In this document: positions 39,523-48,469 of the stretch, in pieces
How the letters are laid out: every line of letters starts with the position of its first letter
Numbering within the stretch: the stretch's first letter is position 1
Source: Jannaschia sp. S6380
Lineage (GTDB): Bacteria; Pseudomonadota; Alphaproteobacteria; Rhodobacterales; Rhodobacteraceae
Assembly (NCBI RefSeq): GCF_023015695.1
Contig: NZ_JALKAS010000001.1
Span: forward strand, 310,001-374,000
Reading direction: 5' to 3'
Length of the DNA: 64,000 nucleotides
Program-made: the position numbers and the translations under genes
The notes under the pieces: model-generated
The model's database searches: none
Told to the model about the DNA's origin: nothing
Seen by the model: the letters and a program-made list of their open reading frames with translations, nothing else

Positions 39523-40585
39523 GGTGCTGGACCTCCGTATCAGGCGTCGGGCGGGCCCGTTCGCGCTGGACATCGCGCTGACGGCGGGGGCGGGGGTCAC
39601 GGCCGTCTTCGGCCCCTCGGGCGCGGGGAAGACGACGCTGGCGCGTTGCGTGGCGGGCCTGACCCGACCCGACGAAGGACGGATCGCGCTGAATGGCCGG
39701 GTCCTGTTCGACGCGCGGACGAACGTGCCGGCGCATCGCCGGGGCGTCGGATATGTCTTTCAGGAACCGCGCCTGTTTCCCCATCTCGACGTTCTCGGCA
39801 ACCTTCTCTACGGCGCGGACCGCGGGGCCGATCCGCGCGCGGTGGCGGAGATGCTGGGCATCGGCGGATTGCTGGATCGGCGCGTCGCGGGACTTTCGGG
39901 GGGCGAGGCGGCGCGCATCGGCATCGGCCGTGCCCTGCTGCGGCAGCCGGATATCCTCGTGCTGGACGAACCGCTGGCTTCGCTGGACCTGCCCCGGCGC
40001 GACCGCATCCTGCCCTGGTTGGAGGGTTTGCGCGATGCGGGCATGCCGATCCTCTATATTTCCCATGCGATCGAGGAGGTGGCGCGGTTGGCCGACACGC
40101 TGATCGTGCTGCGCGACGGACAGGTCGCCCGCACGGGATCGGTCGATGACGTCCTGTCCGATCCCGCCACGGCGGCCTTGATCGGCCCGGGGCAGGCCGG
40201 CGCCGTGTTGACGGGGCGGGTCACCGGCCTCGCGGATGGGCTGGCGGCCGTGGCCACGCCGGCCGGGGTCCTGCACGTCGCCGGCGCGGGGCCGATGGGT
40301 ACGACCGCCCGGGTCCGCATCCGTACGTCCGACGTAATCGTCGCGACCGAGGCGCCGCGCGGCATCTCGGCGCTCAACGTGCTGCCGGCGCGGGTCGAGG
40401 CGGTGCAGGAGGGACAGGGCCCCGGCGTCATGCTGCGATTGTCGGTGGGTGAGGGGGCGTTGCTGGCACGATTGACGCGTCGGTCCTTCGATGGGCTGGG
40501 CCTCGCCCCCGGATCGCGGGTCTGGGCCATCGTCAAGACGAGCACGGTCGCACGTGCCGATGTCGGCGGGTCCGGCGGGACGTAG
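39506..40585 (+). CDS. modC: Molybdate ABC transporter ATP-binding protein
   Basis: 359 aa from GTG 39506, 17 bases inside modB. The ATPase part has Walker A GPSGAGKTTLARC, the Q-loop FQEPRLFPHLDVLGNL, signature LSGGEAARIGIGRALL and Walker B ILVLDEPLASLD. The C-terminal 100 residues form a molybdate-sensing TOBE/MOP domain (NVLPARVEAVQEGQGPGVML). The signature has EAAR instead of the common ERQR, which is tolerated in ModC. Confidence 0.94.
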   Translation: MSRDAEVLDLRIRRRAGPFALDIALTAGAGVTAVFGPSGAGKTTLARCVAGLTRPDEGRIALNGRVLFDARTNVPAHRRGVGYVFQEPRLFPHLDVLGNLLYGADRGADPRAVAEMLGIGGLLDRRVAGLSGGEAARIGIGRALLRQPDILVLDEPLASLDLPRRDRILPWLEGLRDAGMPILYISHAIEEVARLADTLIVLRDGQVARTGSVDDVLSDPATAALIGPGQAGAVLTGRVTGLADGLAAVATPAGVLHVAGAGPMGTTARVRIRTSDVIVATEAPRGISALNVLPARVEAVQEGQGPGVMLRLSVGEGALLARLTRRSFDGLGLAPGSRVWAIVKTSTVARADVGGSGGT

Positions 40586-40596
40586 GGCGCCGATCG

Positions 40597-41118
40597 TCAC
40601 CCGCGACTTTTGTTGATGTCGTGCAGTGCGCGCCGCAGCCGATCCTCCAGGTCGCGCCGTTCGGCGGGGGTCAGGAACGCCCCGATCTCCACCTCGCGCG
40701 GGCCGCCTTGCAGCGTCAGGTAGTCCTCGACCTGGCCGACCTTGTCATGCCGCTTGATGCGCACCCAATACGGGTTGGCTTGCCATTCCCGCCGAAGGCC
40801 AGGCGCCTCCTCGCGGACGAGGCGCGCGACGTCGTCCTTCAACGTAAAGGTCTCGACTATATCGCGGTCGCGCCAGTTCCGCTGAACCGCGAGCCAGAGC
40901 AGCGCAAGCGCCCCCATCGCGAACGGCAGCACACCCCAGAGGACGGCCGTCCCAAGCAGGCCGACCAACGGGATGCAGAGCATCGCGAAGGTGGCGCCGA
41001 TGACCCAGACGAAACCGGTGCCCGTCAGCGACTGGTGCGGCCAGAGCTCCACCGCGAACGCGAAGGCCCCGGACGATGCCGGGGCCCCCTGATGATCTGT
41101 CAGCACCCGGAAGGGCAT
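40597..41118 (-). CDS. DUF2244 membrane protein downstream of ctaD
   Basis: 173 aa from the ATG at 41118, sharing one base with the ctaD stop. Two membrane helices (FVWVIGATFAMLCIPLVGLL and VLWGVLPFAMGALALLWLAV) are followed by a soluble DUF2244 domain (DIVETFTLKDDVARLVREEA, WVRIKRHDKVGQVEDYLTLQ). The family is often encoded near cytochrome oxidase genes in alphaproteobacteria, and a part in oxidase assembly is guessed from that. Confidence 0.87.
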   Translation of the reverse strand: MPFRVLTDHQGAPASSGAFAFAVELWPHQSLTGTGFVWVIGATFAMLCIPLVGLLGTAVLWGVLPFAMGALALLWLAVQRNWRDRDIVETFTLKDDVARLVREEAPGLRREWQANPYWVRIKRHDKVGQVEDYLTLQGGPREVEIGAFLTPAERRDLEDRLRRALHDINKSRG

Positions 41119-42791
41119 CAGTGATGGGGATGCCGATCCCACATCTCGCGGGTCGGAAGCTCCTCGAAGGTGTGCTCCGGCGGCGGGTTGGGAAGCGTCC
41201 ATTCCAGCGTGTCCGCATGCTCGCCCCAGTAGGCCGGGTCGGCAACCTTGCGGCCGGCGAAGATGGTATAGAACACGACCCCGATGAAGAACAGGAACGA
41301 GGCGAAGGACAGGAACGCGCCCCAGCTCGACACCTGGTTCCAGAGCGCGAAGGCGTCCGGATAGTCGATATAGCGGCGCGGCATGCCCTGACGGCCCAGG
41401 AAGTGCTGCGGGAAGAAGGTCAGGTTCGCGCCGATGAAGAACGCCCAGAAATGCAGCTTGCCCGCCCATTCCGGGTACTGGCGTCCCGACATCTTGCCGA
41501 TCCAGTAGTAGATGCCCGCAAAGATGCCGAATACGGCGCCCAGCGACATCACGTAGTGGAAGTGCGCCACGACGTAGTAGGTGTCGTGATAGGCCCGGTC
41601 GATGCCCGCCTGCGACAGGACGATGCCGGTGACGCCGCCCACGGTGAACAGGAAGATGAACCCGATCGCGAACAGCATCGGTGTCTTGAAGCTGATCGAG
41701 CCGCCCCACATCGTGGCGATCCAGCTGAAGATCTTCACACCCGTGGGCACGGCGATGATCATCGTGGCCACCATGAAGTAGGCCTGCTGCGTCAGGCTCA
41801 TGCCGACCGTGTACATGTGGTGCGCCCACACGACGAAGCCGAGGCCCCCGATCGCCACCATGGCATAAACCATGGGCAGATAGCCGAAGATCGGCTTCTT
41901 GGAGAATGTGGACACGATATGCGATACGATGCCGAAGGCCGGCAGGACGACGATGTAGACCTCCGGATGGCCGAAGAACCACAGGATGTGCTGATAGAGC
42001 ACCGGGTCCCCGCCGCCGGCCGGGTCGAAGAAGGTCGTGCCGAAATTGCGGTCCGTCAGCAGCATGGTGATGGCGCCGGCCAGGACGGGCAGGGCCAACA
42101 GGATCAGCCACGCGGTCACGAAGATCGACCAGGCGAACAGCGGCACCTTGTGCAGCGTCATGCCAGGCGCGCGCATGTTCAGGAATGTCGTGATGATGTT
42201 GATCGCGCCCAGGATGGACGACGCGCCCGAGACGTGTACCGCAAAGATCGCGATGTCGGTCGAGAAGCCCTGTTCCGTCGTCGAAAGCGGCGGATAGAGG
42301 ACCCAGCCGATGCCCGAGCCGGTCTGCCCGTTGCCGCCCGGAACGAAGACCGACAGGACGGCCAGCGACGTGCCGGCCACGAACAGCCAGAACGACAGGT
42401 TGTTGAGGCGCGGGAACGCCATATCCGGCGCACCGATATGCAGCGGCATGAAGTAGTTGCCGAACCCGCCGAAGAGCGCCGGGATGACCACGAAGAACAT
42501 CATCAGTATGCCGTGGCCCGTGACCAGCACATTCCAGAGGTGGCCGTTCGGCGTACACTCGCCCGCCGCGGCCGGCAGGAGCCGGGCACCCTCCAGACAC
42601 ATGAACTGGACGCCGGGGTCCATCAGTTCCATCCGCATGTAGACGGTGAAGGCGACCGAGATGAACCCGGCAAAACCCGACACCAGCAGGTACAGGATGC
42701 CGATGTCCTTGTGATTGGTGGACATGAACCAGCGCGTGAAGAAGCCGGGCTTCTCGTGATGGTCGTGTCCGGTGACTGCGGCGTCTGCCAT
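41118..42791 (-). CDS. ctaD: Cytochrome c oxidase subunit I (aa3 type)
   Basis: 557 aa from the ATG at 42791 (GGAGGGCGATCGC upstream). Haem and copper ligands are visible: [17 protein letters not shown] (low-spin haem His), [19 protein letters not shown] (CuB His with the cross-linked Tyr), [11 protein letters not shown] (CuB His pair) and [18 protein letters not shown] (haem a3 and a His). Proton-channel residues fall in the usual places. The other oxidase subunits are not in this window, a frequent arrangement in Rhodobacterales. The 146 bases upstream hold its promoter but no gene. Confidence 0.97.
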   Translation of the reverse strand: MADAAVTGHDHHEKPGFFTRWFMSTNHKDIGILYLLVSGFAGFISVAFTVYMRMELMDPGVQFMCLEGARLLPAAAGECTPNGHLWNVLVTGHGILMMFFVVIPALFGGFGNYFMPLHIGAPDMAFPRLNNLSFWLFVAGTSLAVLSVFVPGGNGQTGSGIGWVLYPPLSTTEQGFSTDIAIFAVHVSGASSILGAINIITTFLNMRAPGMTLHKVPLFAWSIFVTAWLILLALPVLAGAITMLLTDRNFGTTFFDPAGGGDPVLYQHILWFFGHPEVYIVVLPAFGIVSHIVSTFSKKPIFGYLPMVYAMVAIGGLGFVVWAHHMYTVGMSLTQQAYFMVATMIIAVPTGVKIFSWIATMWGGSISFKTPMLFAIGFIFLFTVGGVTGIVLSQAGIDRAYHDTYYVVAHFHYVMSLGAVFGIFAGIYYWIGKMSGRQYPEWAGKLHFWAFFIGANLTFFPQHFLGRQGMPRRYIDYPDAFALWNQVSSWGAFLSFASFLFFIGVVFYTIFAGRKVADPAYWGEHADTLEWTLPNPPPEHTFEELPTREMWDRHPHH

Positions 42792-42937
42792 GCGATCGCC
42801 CTCCGTGACGGGTTGCTCGAATCTGTGAACGCGCGTGAACCGCCCGTTTCGCCCGGGTTTAGCGGGGTGAACCAGCCGGGGCAACGGCACATGGCCGCGC
42901 ATTTCGACGCATCGACCGCCCCGAAGCGGGTGTCGCG

Positions 42938-43600
42938 CTAGCGGCCCGGCGCGCCCGACCCGAAAGGCGAGGTTCGCCGCAGGGCCGCATCCAGATCGCC
43001 GATCGTGACCGGCAGGCCCAGATCCACCAGCGAGGTGACGCCATGCCCCGCGATACCGCAGGGGACGATGCCGTCGAAATGGGACAGGTCGGGCTCCACG
43101 TTGATGCTGATGCCGTGGAAGCTGACCCATTTCGACAGCCGGATGCCGATGGCGGCGATCTTGTCCTCGCGCGGGGTGCCGTCGGGCAGGGGCGGCAGGT
43201 CGGGCCGGGCGATCCAGACGCCCACGCGACCGTTCCGGATCTCGCCGCGCAGGCCGAATTCGGCCAGGGCCGCGATGACCCAGCGCTCCAGTGTCACGAT
43301 GAAGGCGCGTATGTCGCGGCCGCGCGCGGCGACGTCCAGCATCACGTAGATCACCCGCTGCCCCGGCCCGTGATAGGTGTATTGTCCGCCGCGCCGGGCC
43401 TCGAACACGTCGAAGCGGTCCGGGTCCTTCAGGTCCGCCGGGTCGGCCGAGGTGCCGGCCGTGTAGAGTGGCGGATGCTCCAGCAGCCAGATCGCCTCGT
43501 TCGCATCGCCGGCACGGATAGCGGCGACCCGCGCCTCCATTTCGGCCAGGGCGACGGGATAGGGGACGGGCATGTCCGACGTGATCCACTCGGGGTGCAT
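42938..43600 (-). CDS. lipB: Lipoyl(octanoyl) transferase
   Basis: 220 aa starting [20 protein letters not shown] (ATG 43600). LipB features are [58 protein letters not shown] with the catalytic Lys, and [15 protein letters not shown] with the catalytic Cys. It transfers octanoyl groups from acyl carrier protein to lipoate-dependent enzymes. A longer reading to 43996 would run through the tRNA-Leu gene and is rejected. Confidence 0.96.
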   Translation of the reverse strand: MHPEWITSDMPVPYPVALAEMEARVAAIRAGDANEAIWLLEHPPLYTAGTSADPADLKDPDRFDVFEARRGGQYTYHGPGQRVIYVMLDVAARGRDIRAFIVTLERWVIAALAEFGLRGEIRNGRVGVWIARPDLPPLPDGTPREDKIAAIGIRLSKWVSFHGISINVEPDLSHFDGIVPCGIAGHGVTSLVDLGLPVTIGDLDAALRRTSPFGSGAPGR

Positions 43601-43705
43601 GGATCGCGGCTTAGGCGTCGGGCGCGGCGGGGGCAAGCGGGTGAAAAAACCCTCTTTCCTTTCCGCACGACCGTCGCTATCCCCGCGCCACGCCGAATGG
43701 GCTTT

Positions 43706-43792
43706 GCGGTCGTGGCGGAATTGGTAGACGCGCAGCGTTGAGGTCGCTGTGGGGTAACACCCGTGGAAGTTCGAGTCTTCTCGACCGCACCA
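43706..43792 (+). tRNA. tRNA-Leu (anticodon GAG)
   Basis: The acceptor stem pairs GCGGTCG (43706-43712) with CGACCGC (43782-43788), discriminator A, CCA encoded at 43790-43792. The anticodon loop TTGAGGT reads GAG. A long variable arm (class II) is formed by the GTGGGGTAACACCCGT region, as expected for Leu. Confidence 0.97.
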
Positions 43793-43810
43793 GGCCACCC
43801 GGTCGAACGG

Positions 43811-43840
43811 ACGCCGCCCCGACGGGGCGGCGTTCTTCGT
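43811..43840 (+). terminator. Terminator after tRNA-Leu
   Basis: A perfect 10-bp stem, ACGCCGCCCC (43811-43820) with GGGGCGGCGT (43824-43833), loop GAC, followed by TCTTCGTTT. It is placed 18 bases after the tRNA. Confidence 0.75.
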
Positions 43841-43877
43841 TTGCGGGGGATGCCGTCGCCCTCGGGACGCGACCGGC

Positions 43878-44750
43878 TCAGGCCGTGCGCGCGCCCCAGC
43901 GGCGCCAGGCCGGGCGCGTGTCCGTAAGCTTGATCTCGCCGTGACGCTCCGACCCCAGGCGCAGCGTCGCCTCGCGCAGCACCTCGATTCCGGCATTCGC
44001 GTCGCGGGGCAGCGCGGCGCCGTCCAGCGGGCGACCGAAGGTGATGTGATAGGGTTGGACGTCCTTGTTCAGCGTTTCGTGGAACAGGGTGATGTCACGC
44101 AGCGTCGGATGGATCGCGTCGAACGCATAGAACATCGCCGAATTGCGGGCCCGGATATGGACCGGGATCACCGGCAGTTCAAACTTTCGCGCGATCATCG
44201 CGGCGCTGGCCATCCACGGACGTTCGTGCAAACGCAGGCCACGGCGCTTTGCCAGGCGCCCGGACGGGAAGATCACGCCGAGGCGCCCGCGATCCAGCGC
44301 CTTCCGCGTCAGCTGCATCGTCTCGCGCGTCTTGGTGACCGTGCGTCTCGACTCGCGCCACTCGACGGGCACGATGATTTCTTCGAACTGCGGCAGCACA
44401 CGCAGGATGTCGCTGTTGGCGTAATAGAACGCGTCTGCACGCCGCTGTCTCAGGAGGTCGTGGAGAATGATCCCGTCCGCGATCCCCGTCGGATGATTCG
44501 CCACCAGAAGCGCCGGTCCGCCGACCGGCACGTTCTCAAGTCCCGTGGCGCTGACCCGGCGGGCGATGCGGCGCGCAAGGTCCGCCATGATCGTCGGCAC
44601 GTCCAGATCGACGTAGTGCGTCCCGATCTCGACCGAGCGTTCATAGGCGAGCAGCCGATCCAGGACCAGCCGCGCACCCCTGGCGGCAAATGTGGGGCGG
44701 AAGAGCCAGGGGGCCCGTTCCGCGATCATGGGGTCGAGACGGTCGCGCAT
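43878..44750 (-). CDS. Lysophospholipid acyltransferase (PlsC-like)
   Basis: A 290-aa acyltransferase. The acceptor motif is [16 protein letters not shown], a variant with five residues between His and Asp. Further blocks are [20 protein letters not shown] (the FPSG motif) and [19 protein letters not shown]. It resembles the OlsA/haemolysin-like acyltransferases that act on ornithine lipids or lysophosphatidate. It probably works on the inner membrane face. It stands alone, convergent with tRNA-Leu. Confidence 0.85.
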   Translation of the reverse strand: MRDRLDPMIAERAPWLFRPTFAARGARLVLDRLLAYERSVEIGTHYVDLDVPTIMADLARRIARRVSATGLENVPVGGPALLVANHPTGIADGIILHDLLRQRRADAFYYANSDILRVLPQFEEIIVPVEWRESRRTVTKTRETMQLTRKALDRGRLGVIFPSGRLAKRRGLRLHERPWMASAAMIARKFELPVIPVHIRARNSAMFYAFDAIHPTLRDITLFHETLNKDVQPYHITFGRPLDGAALPRDANAGIEVLREATLRLGSERHGEIKLTDTRPAWRRWGARTA

Positions 44751-44867
44751 GGCGCTTCCTCATCAGTCCAGCATGTCGAAGACGTGAATCTCCGACCTCA
44801 ATGCCGCAGATATAGGTGGATTTTGGGCAAATCCATCAGCAATCGTCCGCGAACCCGCCTCGGCAGG

Positions 44868-45599
44868 TCAGCGCCCACCGGACACGTCGAGGACCGTGTC
44901 CGTGACATAGGAGGCCTGATCGCCCAGCAGCCACAGGATCGCGTGCGCCACCTCTTCGGCGGTGCCGGCACGCCCCATCGGCACGGTCGGGCCCAGGCGG
45001 TCGATCCGGTCGGGCTGCCCGCCCTTGGCGTGGATGTCGGTCGCGATGATGCCCGGCCGCACGGCGTTCACCCGGATGCCACGCGGCGCCAGTTCCTGCG
45101 CCAGCCCTTTCGAGAACACTTCCAACCCGCCCTTCGTCGCGGCGTAGTCGACATATTGCCCCGGGCTTCCGAACCGTGCCGCAGCCGATGAGATGTTCAC
45201 GATCGCCCCGCCCCGGGCCATGCGGGCGGCGGCCCCGGCGGCGACCAAAATCGGGGCGGTCAGGTTGATGGCGACCATGCGCGCCACGCGGTCGGCGGTA
45301 AAGTCGACAACGGGCGCCGCGGCATCGACCACGCCCGCGTTGTTGATCAGACCGTCCAGCCGGTCGTGGTCGCGATCGAACGCCGCGAACAGGTCCTCGA
45401 CATGGGCGGGGTCCGACAAGTCGGCGCGGATCGTGGTGACGCGGGCGCCGGCCCGCCGCGCCTGCGCGGCGACGTCCTCGATGCCGGTGGCGTTCGCGTT
45501 CCAGTGCAGTGCCAGATCATGATCCGGCGCCGCCATCAGGGCGGTGGCCGCCCCGATGCCCGACGATGCGCCGGTGATCAGTAAGGTCCGACGGGTCAT
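44868..45599 (-). CDS. SDR oxidoreductase (FabG-like)
   Basis: 243 aa with nucleotide loop LLITGASSGIGAATALMAAP, NNAGVVDAAAPVVDFTADRV, catalytic IVNISSAAARFGSPGQYVDY with YAATKGGLEVFSKGLAQELA, and RVNAVRPGIIATDIHAKGG. Features fit NADP-dependent 3-oxoacyl or sugar reductases. The ATG overlaps the pepN stop by 4 bases, so it is co-transcribed with pepN. The 117 bases after it hold a small hairpin (TGGATTT/AAATCCA, 44817-44835) but no gene. Confidence 0.88.
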   Translation of the reverse strand: MTRRTLLITGASSGIGAATALMAAPDHDLALHWNANATGIEDVAAQARRAGARVTTIRADLSDPAHVEDLFAAFDRDHDRLDGLINNAGVVDAAAPVVDFTADRVARMVAINLTAPILVAAGAAARMARGGAIVNISSAAARFGSPGQYVDYAATKGGLEVFSKGLAQELAPRGIRVNAVRPGIIATDIHAKGGQPDRIDRLGPTVPMGRAGTAEEVAHAILWLLGDQASYVTDTVLDVSGGR

Positions 45600-48139
45600 G
45601 GCAGCATGCGCCCCACCATCTCGTCCAGATCACGGCTGAGTCCTTCGGTTCCAGCCATCCGCTTCAGCTCCGTCTCGATCAGCGCCTGGCGGTCGGCGTC
45701 GTAGCGCCGCCATGTGTCGAACGCCTGCGACAGGCGCGCGGCGGTCTGTGGGTTGACCGGGTCGAGTGCGAGCAGATGGCGGGCCAGAAAGGCGTAGCCC
45801 GCGCCGCTGGGGTTGTGGAATCCGGCCGGGTTGCCCGCGGCCAGCGCGCCGACCACCGCGCGAAAGCGATTGGGGTTCGACGCATCGAAATCCGGGTGGC
45901 GCACCAGACGCTCGGCCACGGCGACGGCATCGCGGGGTGCGGCGTGGATCACCTGCGCGGTGAACCACTTGTCCATCACGAGGCGGTCGTGCTTCCAGTC
46001 TGCCTCGAATGCGGCGGCGATCTCGTCGTCGTTCGCCTCCAGCAGGCAGGCGAAGGCCGCCATCCGATCGGTCATGTTGTCCGCCGCGGCGTAGGCCGCG
46101 CGCGCCGCCTCGCCTCCGTCGATCAGGGTCCGCAGGCCCAGCAGACGCCCGGACAGCGCGCGCTTGCCCGCATCTTCCGCGCAGGGGTCGTAGGGCCCGG
46201 GCGTTGTGCAGGCGGCGCGCAGGTCGGACATTGCCGGTGAAAGCCGCTCGGCGATGGCAAGCTGCGCCGACCGCCGCATGGCATAGATCCGGTCGGGGTC
46301 GGGCACGACGCCCGCGACATGCAGCGAACCGGCCAGATCCTCCTCGGACGGCAGGGCCAGGGCCAGCGCGCGGAACGCCGGCGCGGCCGTGTCGTCGGTG
46401 GCCAGTGTCGCGACGGCGTCCAGCCACGCGTCGTCGAAAGGCGCGTCCTGGGTCAGCGCGCGCATCAGCCTGTCCTTCGCCAGCGCGCGCCCCGCTTCCC
46501 ACCGCGCGAAGGGATCGGTGTCATGCGCCAGCAGCGTCAGGCGGTCCGCGTCGGATTGCTCGAACCCCAGGATCACCGGCGCCGAGAAGCCGCGCAGGAT
46601 CGACAGGACCGGCCGTGCGGGCAGGTCGAAGGACAGGCTGTCGGTGACCTTCGTCAACGCATGCACTTCGGTCGCCCGGATTTCGGCCCCGCTTGCATCC
46701 AGCAGCCCGAAAGCCAGCGGGATGACCATCGGCGCCCTGTCCGTCTGTCCCGGTGTGTCCGGCACGTGCTGTGCCAGTTCGATGCGATAGGTCGATCCGT
46801 CCCAATGCTCCTCGACCTTCACGCGGGGCGTGCCGGCCTGGCTGTACCACAGCTTGAACTGCGACAGGTCGCGGCCCGTCGCCTCCTCGAAGCAGCGCAG
46901 CCAATCCTCGATCGTGGCCGCGTCGCCGTCATGCCGCTGAAAATAGAGCGCGACGCCCGCGTCGTAGCCTTCTGCCCCGACAAACGTGCGCAGCATTCCG
47001 ATGACCTCGGCGCCCTTTTCGTAGATGGTGGAGGTATAGAAGTTGTTGATCTCGACGAAGCTCTCGGGCCGGACGGGATGCGCGAGCGGTCCCGCATCCT
47101 CGCGGAACTGCCTTGCGCGCAGGGCCATCACATCGCCGATCCGCTGAACGGCGGCCCCGCGTTCGTCCTGGCTGAACTGCTGGTCGCGGAAGACGGTCAG
47201 CCCTTCCTTCAGGCAAAGCTGGAACCAATCGCGACAGGTGATCCGGTTGCCGGTCCAGTTGTGGAAATACTCATGCGCCACGATCCGCTCGATATTGGCG
47301 TAATCGGCGTCCGTCGCCGTTTCCGGCGAGGCCAGGACGTAGCGGGAATTGAATATGTTCAGCCCCTTGTTTTCCATCGCGCCCATGTTGAAGTCGTCGA
47401 CGGCGACGATGTTGAACACCGAGAGGTCATAGGCGCGGCCATAGACCCGCTCGTCCCACGCCATCGACCGCTTCAAACTGTCCATCGCATAGGCCGTCCG
47501 CCCCTCGTCGCCCGGCCTGACCCAGATGTTCAGCGCCACCTCTCGCCCCTCCATCGTGGTGAAGCTGTCCGATGTCGCCACCAGGTTTCCGGCCACGAGT
47601 GCGAAGAGATAGGTCGGCTTGGGCCAGGGGTCGTGCCACCGGCCTTGGCCGACCTCGTCCCCGTTGGACAGCAGGACGGGCAGGTCGGCGTCGATCTCGA
47701 CGTCATAGGTCGCCATCACGTCGGGCCGGTCGAGCATCCAGGTGATGCGGCGAAAGCCTTCGGCTTCGCATTGGGTGCAGTACATGCCGTTCGACATGTA
47801 GAGGCCGGACAGCGCCTTGTTGGTCTCGGGCGCGATCGTCACCTCGGTTTCAAGAAGGAATGCGTCGGGTGTCTCGTGCAAAGTCAGCGTGTCGCCATCG
47901 AGCGTGTAGGCATCCGCCCCCAGCGGCGTCCCGTCGATGGCGAGCGAGACGGTTTCCAGATCCTCGCCGTTCAGCACCATGGCGCCGGGTCCGCGCCGCT
48001 CGCAGGTCAGGCGTGCCTGCACGCGCGTCGCCAGCGGATCCAAGCGGAAATGCAGGTCGACATGGGTGACGGTCACCGGAACCGGGGCGTAATCCTTCAG
48101 ATGGACGCTCTGGTCCTGGCCGGGGGTGGCATCGCGCAT
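45596..48139 (-). CDS. pepN: Aminopeptidase N (M1 family)
   Basis: 847 aa, close to the 870 of E. coli PepN. The exopeptidase motif is FNMGAMENKGLNIFNSRYVL, and the zinc site is IVAHEYFHNWTGNRITCRDW with the second Glu in LKEGLTVFRDQQFS. The C-terminal half is the helical DUF3458 region. It trims N-terminal residues from peptides in the cytoplasm. It starts after AGAGGAGTTTCCCGA. Confidence 0.96.
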   Translation of the reverse strand: MRDATPGQDQSVHLKDYAPVPVTVTHVDLHFRLDPLATRVQARLTCERRGPGAMVLNGEDLETVSLAIDGTPLGADAYTLDGDTLTLHETPDAFLLETEVTIAPETNKALSGLYMSNGMYCTQCEAEGFRRITWMLDRPDVMATYDVEIDADLPVLLSNGDEVGQGRWHDPWPKPTYLFALVAGNLVATSDSFTTMEGREVALNIWVRPGDEGRTAYAMDSLKRSMAWDERVYGRAYDLSVFNIVAVDDFNMGAMENKGLNIFNSRYVLASPETATDADYANIERIVAHEYFHNWTGNRITCRDWFQLCLKEGLTVFRDQQFSQDERGAAVQRIGDVMALRARQFREDAGPLAHPVRPESFVEINNFYTSTIYEKGAEVIGMLRTFVGAEGYDAGVALYFQRHDGDAATIEDWLRCFEEATGRDLSQFKLWYSQAGTPRVKVEEHWDGSTYRIELAQHVPDTPGQTDRAPMVIPLAFGLLDASGAEIRATEVHALTKVTDSLSFDLPARPVLSILRGFSAPVILGFEQSDADRLTLLAHDTDPFARWEAGRALAKDRLMRALTQDAPFDDAWLDAVATLATDDTAAPAFRALALALPSEEDLAGSLHVAGVVPDPDRIYAMRRSAQLAIAERLSPAMSDLRAACTTPGPYDPCAEDAGKRALSGRLLGLRTLIDGGEAARAAYAAADNMTDRMAAFACLLEANDDEIAAAFEADWKHDRLVMDKWFTAQVIHAAPRDAVAVAERLVRHPDFDASNPNRFRAVVGALAAGNPAGFHNPSGAGYAFLARHLLALDPVNPQTAARLSQAFDTWRRYDADRQALIETELKRMAGTEGLSRDLDEMVGRMLP

Positions 48140-48244
48140 TCGGGAAACTCCTCTGTCGGGCGCAAGCTAGGGGCGCTAGGCTGCGGCCGCCACCCCCGCA
48201 GGCGGGATCGCGGAAGGTCGAGGCCGTCGAGGCAGAGGGATGTA

Positions 48245-48400
48245 ATGCCCAAAATGACGCGAAAGGCGGATCTGGCGCACAAGATCTGCGCGACCTGCGG
48301 ACGTCCGTTCGCATGGCGGCGCAAATGGGCGAAGGTGTGGGCCGAGGTCCGATATTGTTCGGACCGATGCCGCGCGGCTAAGGGCGGTAAGAAAGCCTGA
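48245..48400 (+). CDS. DUF2256 zinc-ribbon protein
   Basis: A 51-aa protein with CATCGRPFAWRRKWAKVWAE and VRYCSDRCRAAKGGKKA, giving two CxxC pairs in the standard DUF2256 spacing. It is likely a small zinc-binding protein; its role is unknown, although relatives lie near photolyase-related genes elsewhere. It starts at ATG 48245 after AGAGGGATGTA. Confidence 0.88.
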   Translation: MPKMTRKADLAHKICATCGRPFAWRRKWAKVWAEVRYCSDRCRAAKGGKKA

Positions 48401-48410
48401 CCAATCCGAG

Positions 48411-48439
48411 TTGCCGACCCGCGGGGCGTTGTCTACACG
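48411..48439 (+). promoter_or_regulatory. Candidate promoter of malate synthase G
   Basis: TTGCCG (48411-48416), a 17-base spacer and TACACG (48434-48439) lie 31 bases before the start codon. The -10 match is poor, so this is only a candidate. Confidence 0.3.
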
Positions 48440-48469
48440 CATCCGGGACGTATGATTCAGGAGAGCCCC

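Noticed and set aside
41076..42941. A 621-codon plus-strand open frame
   Set aside because: It is the complement of ctaD; the highly charged His/Arg/Asp-rich text arises from complementing a membrane protein gene.
44817..44835. Hairpin TGGATTT/AAATCCA as a terminator of the SDR-pepN transcript
   Set aside because: The perfect 7-bp stem has no T-run in either direction and is A/T-rich, so it is too weak to call.
46319..48400. A long plus-strand frame ending with the DUF2256 protein
   Set aside because: Only the last 51 codons, from ATG 48245 with a ribosome site, form a known protein; the rest is antisense to pepN.
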